A DNA stretch of 64,000 nucleotides from Nocardia cyriacigeorgica GUH-2. GTDB taxonomy: Bacteria > Actinomycetota > Actinomycetes > Mycobacteriales > Mycobacteriaceae. Below the pieces are notes generated by a model that saw only the letters and a list, made by a program, of their open reading frames with translations, was not told where the DNA came from and made no database searches. The stretch is from the NCBI RefSeq assembly GCF_000284035.1, contig NC_016887.1, forward strand, positions 248,001 to 312,000, in the 5' to 3' direction. Positions 63,701 to 64,000 of the stretch are shown piece by piece (the stretch's first letter is position 1; each line of letters starts with the position of its first letter). Both the position numbers and the translations under genes were made by a program.

Positions 63701-64000
63701 CCGCGCTCGCACGCGGTGCGGGTGGCGGCGGCGCTGCTCGGCGAGTTGCACTATCGTCGCGGCGAACTCGATGCCGCCGACCGGCTGCTGGACGAAAGCC
63801 ATCAACTGGTGGCCCGGGTCGGCCCGATCGATTTCCTGATCTCCACCTTCGTCATCGGGGCGCGGGTGAAGGCGGTGCGCGGCGATATGGGCACCGCCGC
63901 CAACCGGCTCGCCGAAGGCGAACGCATCGCCGTCGACCAGAATCTGCCGCGACTGGCCGCGCAGGTGCGCGCCGAACGGGTGCGGCTGGGCCCGGCCGCG
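60737..64000 (+). CDS. pknK: Serine/threonine kinase-STAND regulator PknK, 3' end outside window
   Basis: The first 1,088 codons are in the window. Residues 1-95 are an acidic, Pro/Asp-rich head. The kinase domain starts at EIGHGGFGVVY (104-114), with Lys128, HRD at 220-222 followed by VK, and DFG at 240-242. It is followed by a linker (TPRPGYDPSPTATLPPT) and a MalT-like STAND ATPase (Walker A APAGFGKST at 457-465, then VVDDW as Walker B), with TPR-like helical repeats to the edge. This is the order of M. tuberculosis PknK, a kinase that controls slow growth and transcription. No stop or frameshift was seen up to 64000. The ATG follows AGGTGG. Confidence 0.93.
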   Translation, partial: MDPRARSDRAGREPGSVVSDTARWQPDLGTRTPGREPDADAEPAEPDAADSVADAAAGPGAAARPAVSGNGDTGTRPEDRDTQENNPIAIEDELEAMGLSGAREIGHGGFGVVYRCVQRALDRVVAVKVLSSDIDDESRERFLREEHAMGRLSGHPNIVDILQVDVTATGRPFIVMPYATRGSLEVVVRDNGPLTWSDTLRAGVKLAGAIESAHRAGILHRDVKPANVLLSSYGEPQLTDFGIARVPGGFRTSSSMITGSPAFTAPEVLKGDEPTVRSDVYGLGATLFALLTGHAAFERQAGEKVVAQFLRITTQPVPDLREQDIPADVAAAIEHAMAQHPDDRPASAYEFGEMLRAIQRAHGQMADEMALLDTTDEADAVPSQAGRTAVTARRSWPLNLSPPTPRPGYDPSPTATLPPTAATKFRPPTPAREPIPRTRLLDILRTGGRRRLAVIHAPAGFGKSTLAAQWRAELTADGVAVAWIGIDSDDDNEIWFLAHLIEAIRRVRPDIGTGLDQVLEEQPADAVAYAITTLIDDVHAGGATVVVVVDDWHRITDPGTRRVMDSLLDNGCHHLRFVVTSRDQSGLPISRMRVRDELVEIGSAQLRLTREETRQILVERNRFSLTDDQIDDLYRATDGWPAAVQLISLALRGNPDPAPLIEHLAEGGHGIREYLAENVIDGLEPRMVDFLTAISIAEKVSGSLAAALSDDPGAEHLLEQAEQRELFVRRVEYDPEWFRVQPLFAEHLRARLERSDPAQVKALHRKAARWYAEHQLLRKSVDHAVAATDLKMALDLLESGGMDLIDGSRLATLLGTVSKLPVQQVASRSKLLMAVARANVNLQQSGAARSALGRLSNVLSRGPSGDADVIRQRCQAAVLAAADQVARDHTEGVAEQIADCLEHPDELPAWTVSTAANLISFVRLCEFDFDGARAIQDWAADYHERSKDPLGSVFGLCSRGAVAYEQLDIATAAQCFQQAFDIARARSGPRSHAVRVAAALLGELHYRRGELDAADRLLDESHQLVARVGPIDFLISTFVIGARVKAVRGDMGTAANRLAEGERIAVDQNLPRLAAQVRAERVRLGPAA

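Overview
The window is 64 kb of high-GC chromosomal DNA that reads as a Mycobacteriales genome, most likely Nocardia or a close relative. Reasons: MmpL-type RND transporters, a PknK-type kinase/STAND regulator, a mycothiol-dependent-isomerase-like protein, an Rv3722c-type aspartate aminotransferase, a stand-alone actinobacterial fadA-fadB pair, Pro/Tyr-rich membrane proteins, many GTG starts and probable leaderless genes. The genus is inferred from gene content only. Most of the window is ordinary chromosome; the only clear mobile DNA is at 40.7-42.6 kb.

Layout. 0-9.5 kb: tadA next to tRNA-Ser(CGA), then a regulator-rich accessory stretch (AraC, P450, MerR, an FAD monooxygenase operon divergent from a TetR gene with paired operators, a small secreted protein, and a LysR/SDR divergent pair sharing a perfect palindrome). 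9.5-17.2 kb: an MmpL transporter divergent from a TetR gene, an Rrf2-like regulator and a heterodimeric ABC exporter. 17.2-21.8 kb: three genes acting on queuosine-modified tRNA (tgt, a YhhQ-type precursor transporter, gluQ), with two Pro/Tyr-rich membrane proteins between them. 21.8-31.9 kb: DUF309, an orphan DUF397 protein, a stand-alone cytochrome b (qcrB) copy, a wax-ester-synthase-like protein, small enzymes, a PAP2-like membrane protein and a secreted glycine-rich protein that has a paralogue near 38 kb. 31.9-38.9 kb: a SecD-like lipoprotein, tRNA-Ser(GGA), the SRP RNA, an aspartate aminotransferase and several small enzymes.

38.9-43 kb: a ROK regulator preceded by a short, probably leaderless ORF ending in Cys-Cys-Pro-Cys-Cys (a candidate cysteine-responsive attenuator), then an IS256-family remnant abutting an intact IS3-family element whose other end truncates an XRE regulator gene. 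43-49 kb: a DUF2207 membrane protein divergent from three tandem membrane-anchored zinc metallopeptidase paralogues. 49-52.7 kb: a second MMPL transporter translationally coupled to its TetR regulator, and an unrecognised gene. 53-64 kb: dnaX, the fadA-fadB beta-oxidation operon behind a palindrome-bearing promoter, a mycothiol-dependent-isomerase-like gene and the first 1,088 codons of pknK, which runs off the window.

The strongest leads are the polycysteine leader/ROK unit, the paralogous secreted glycine-rich proteins, the triple metallopeptidase array, the SecD-like lipoprotein, the Q-tRNA gene group and the orphan qcrB. No CRISPR array, prophage, conjugative element or replication origin was seen.
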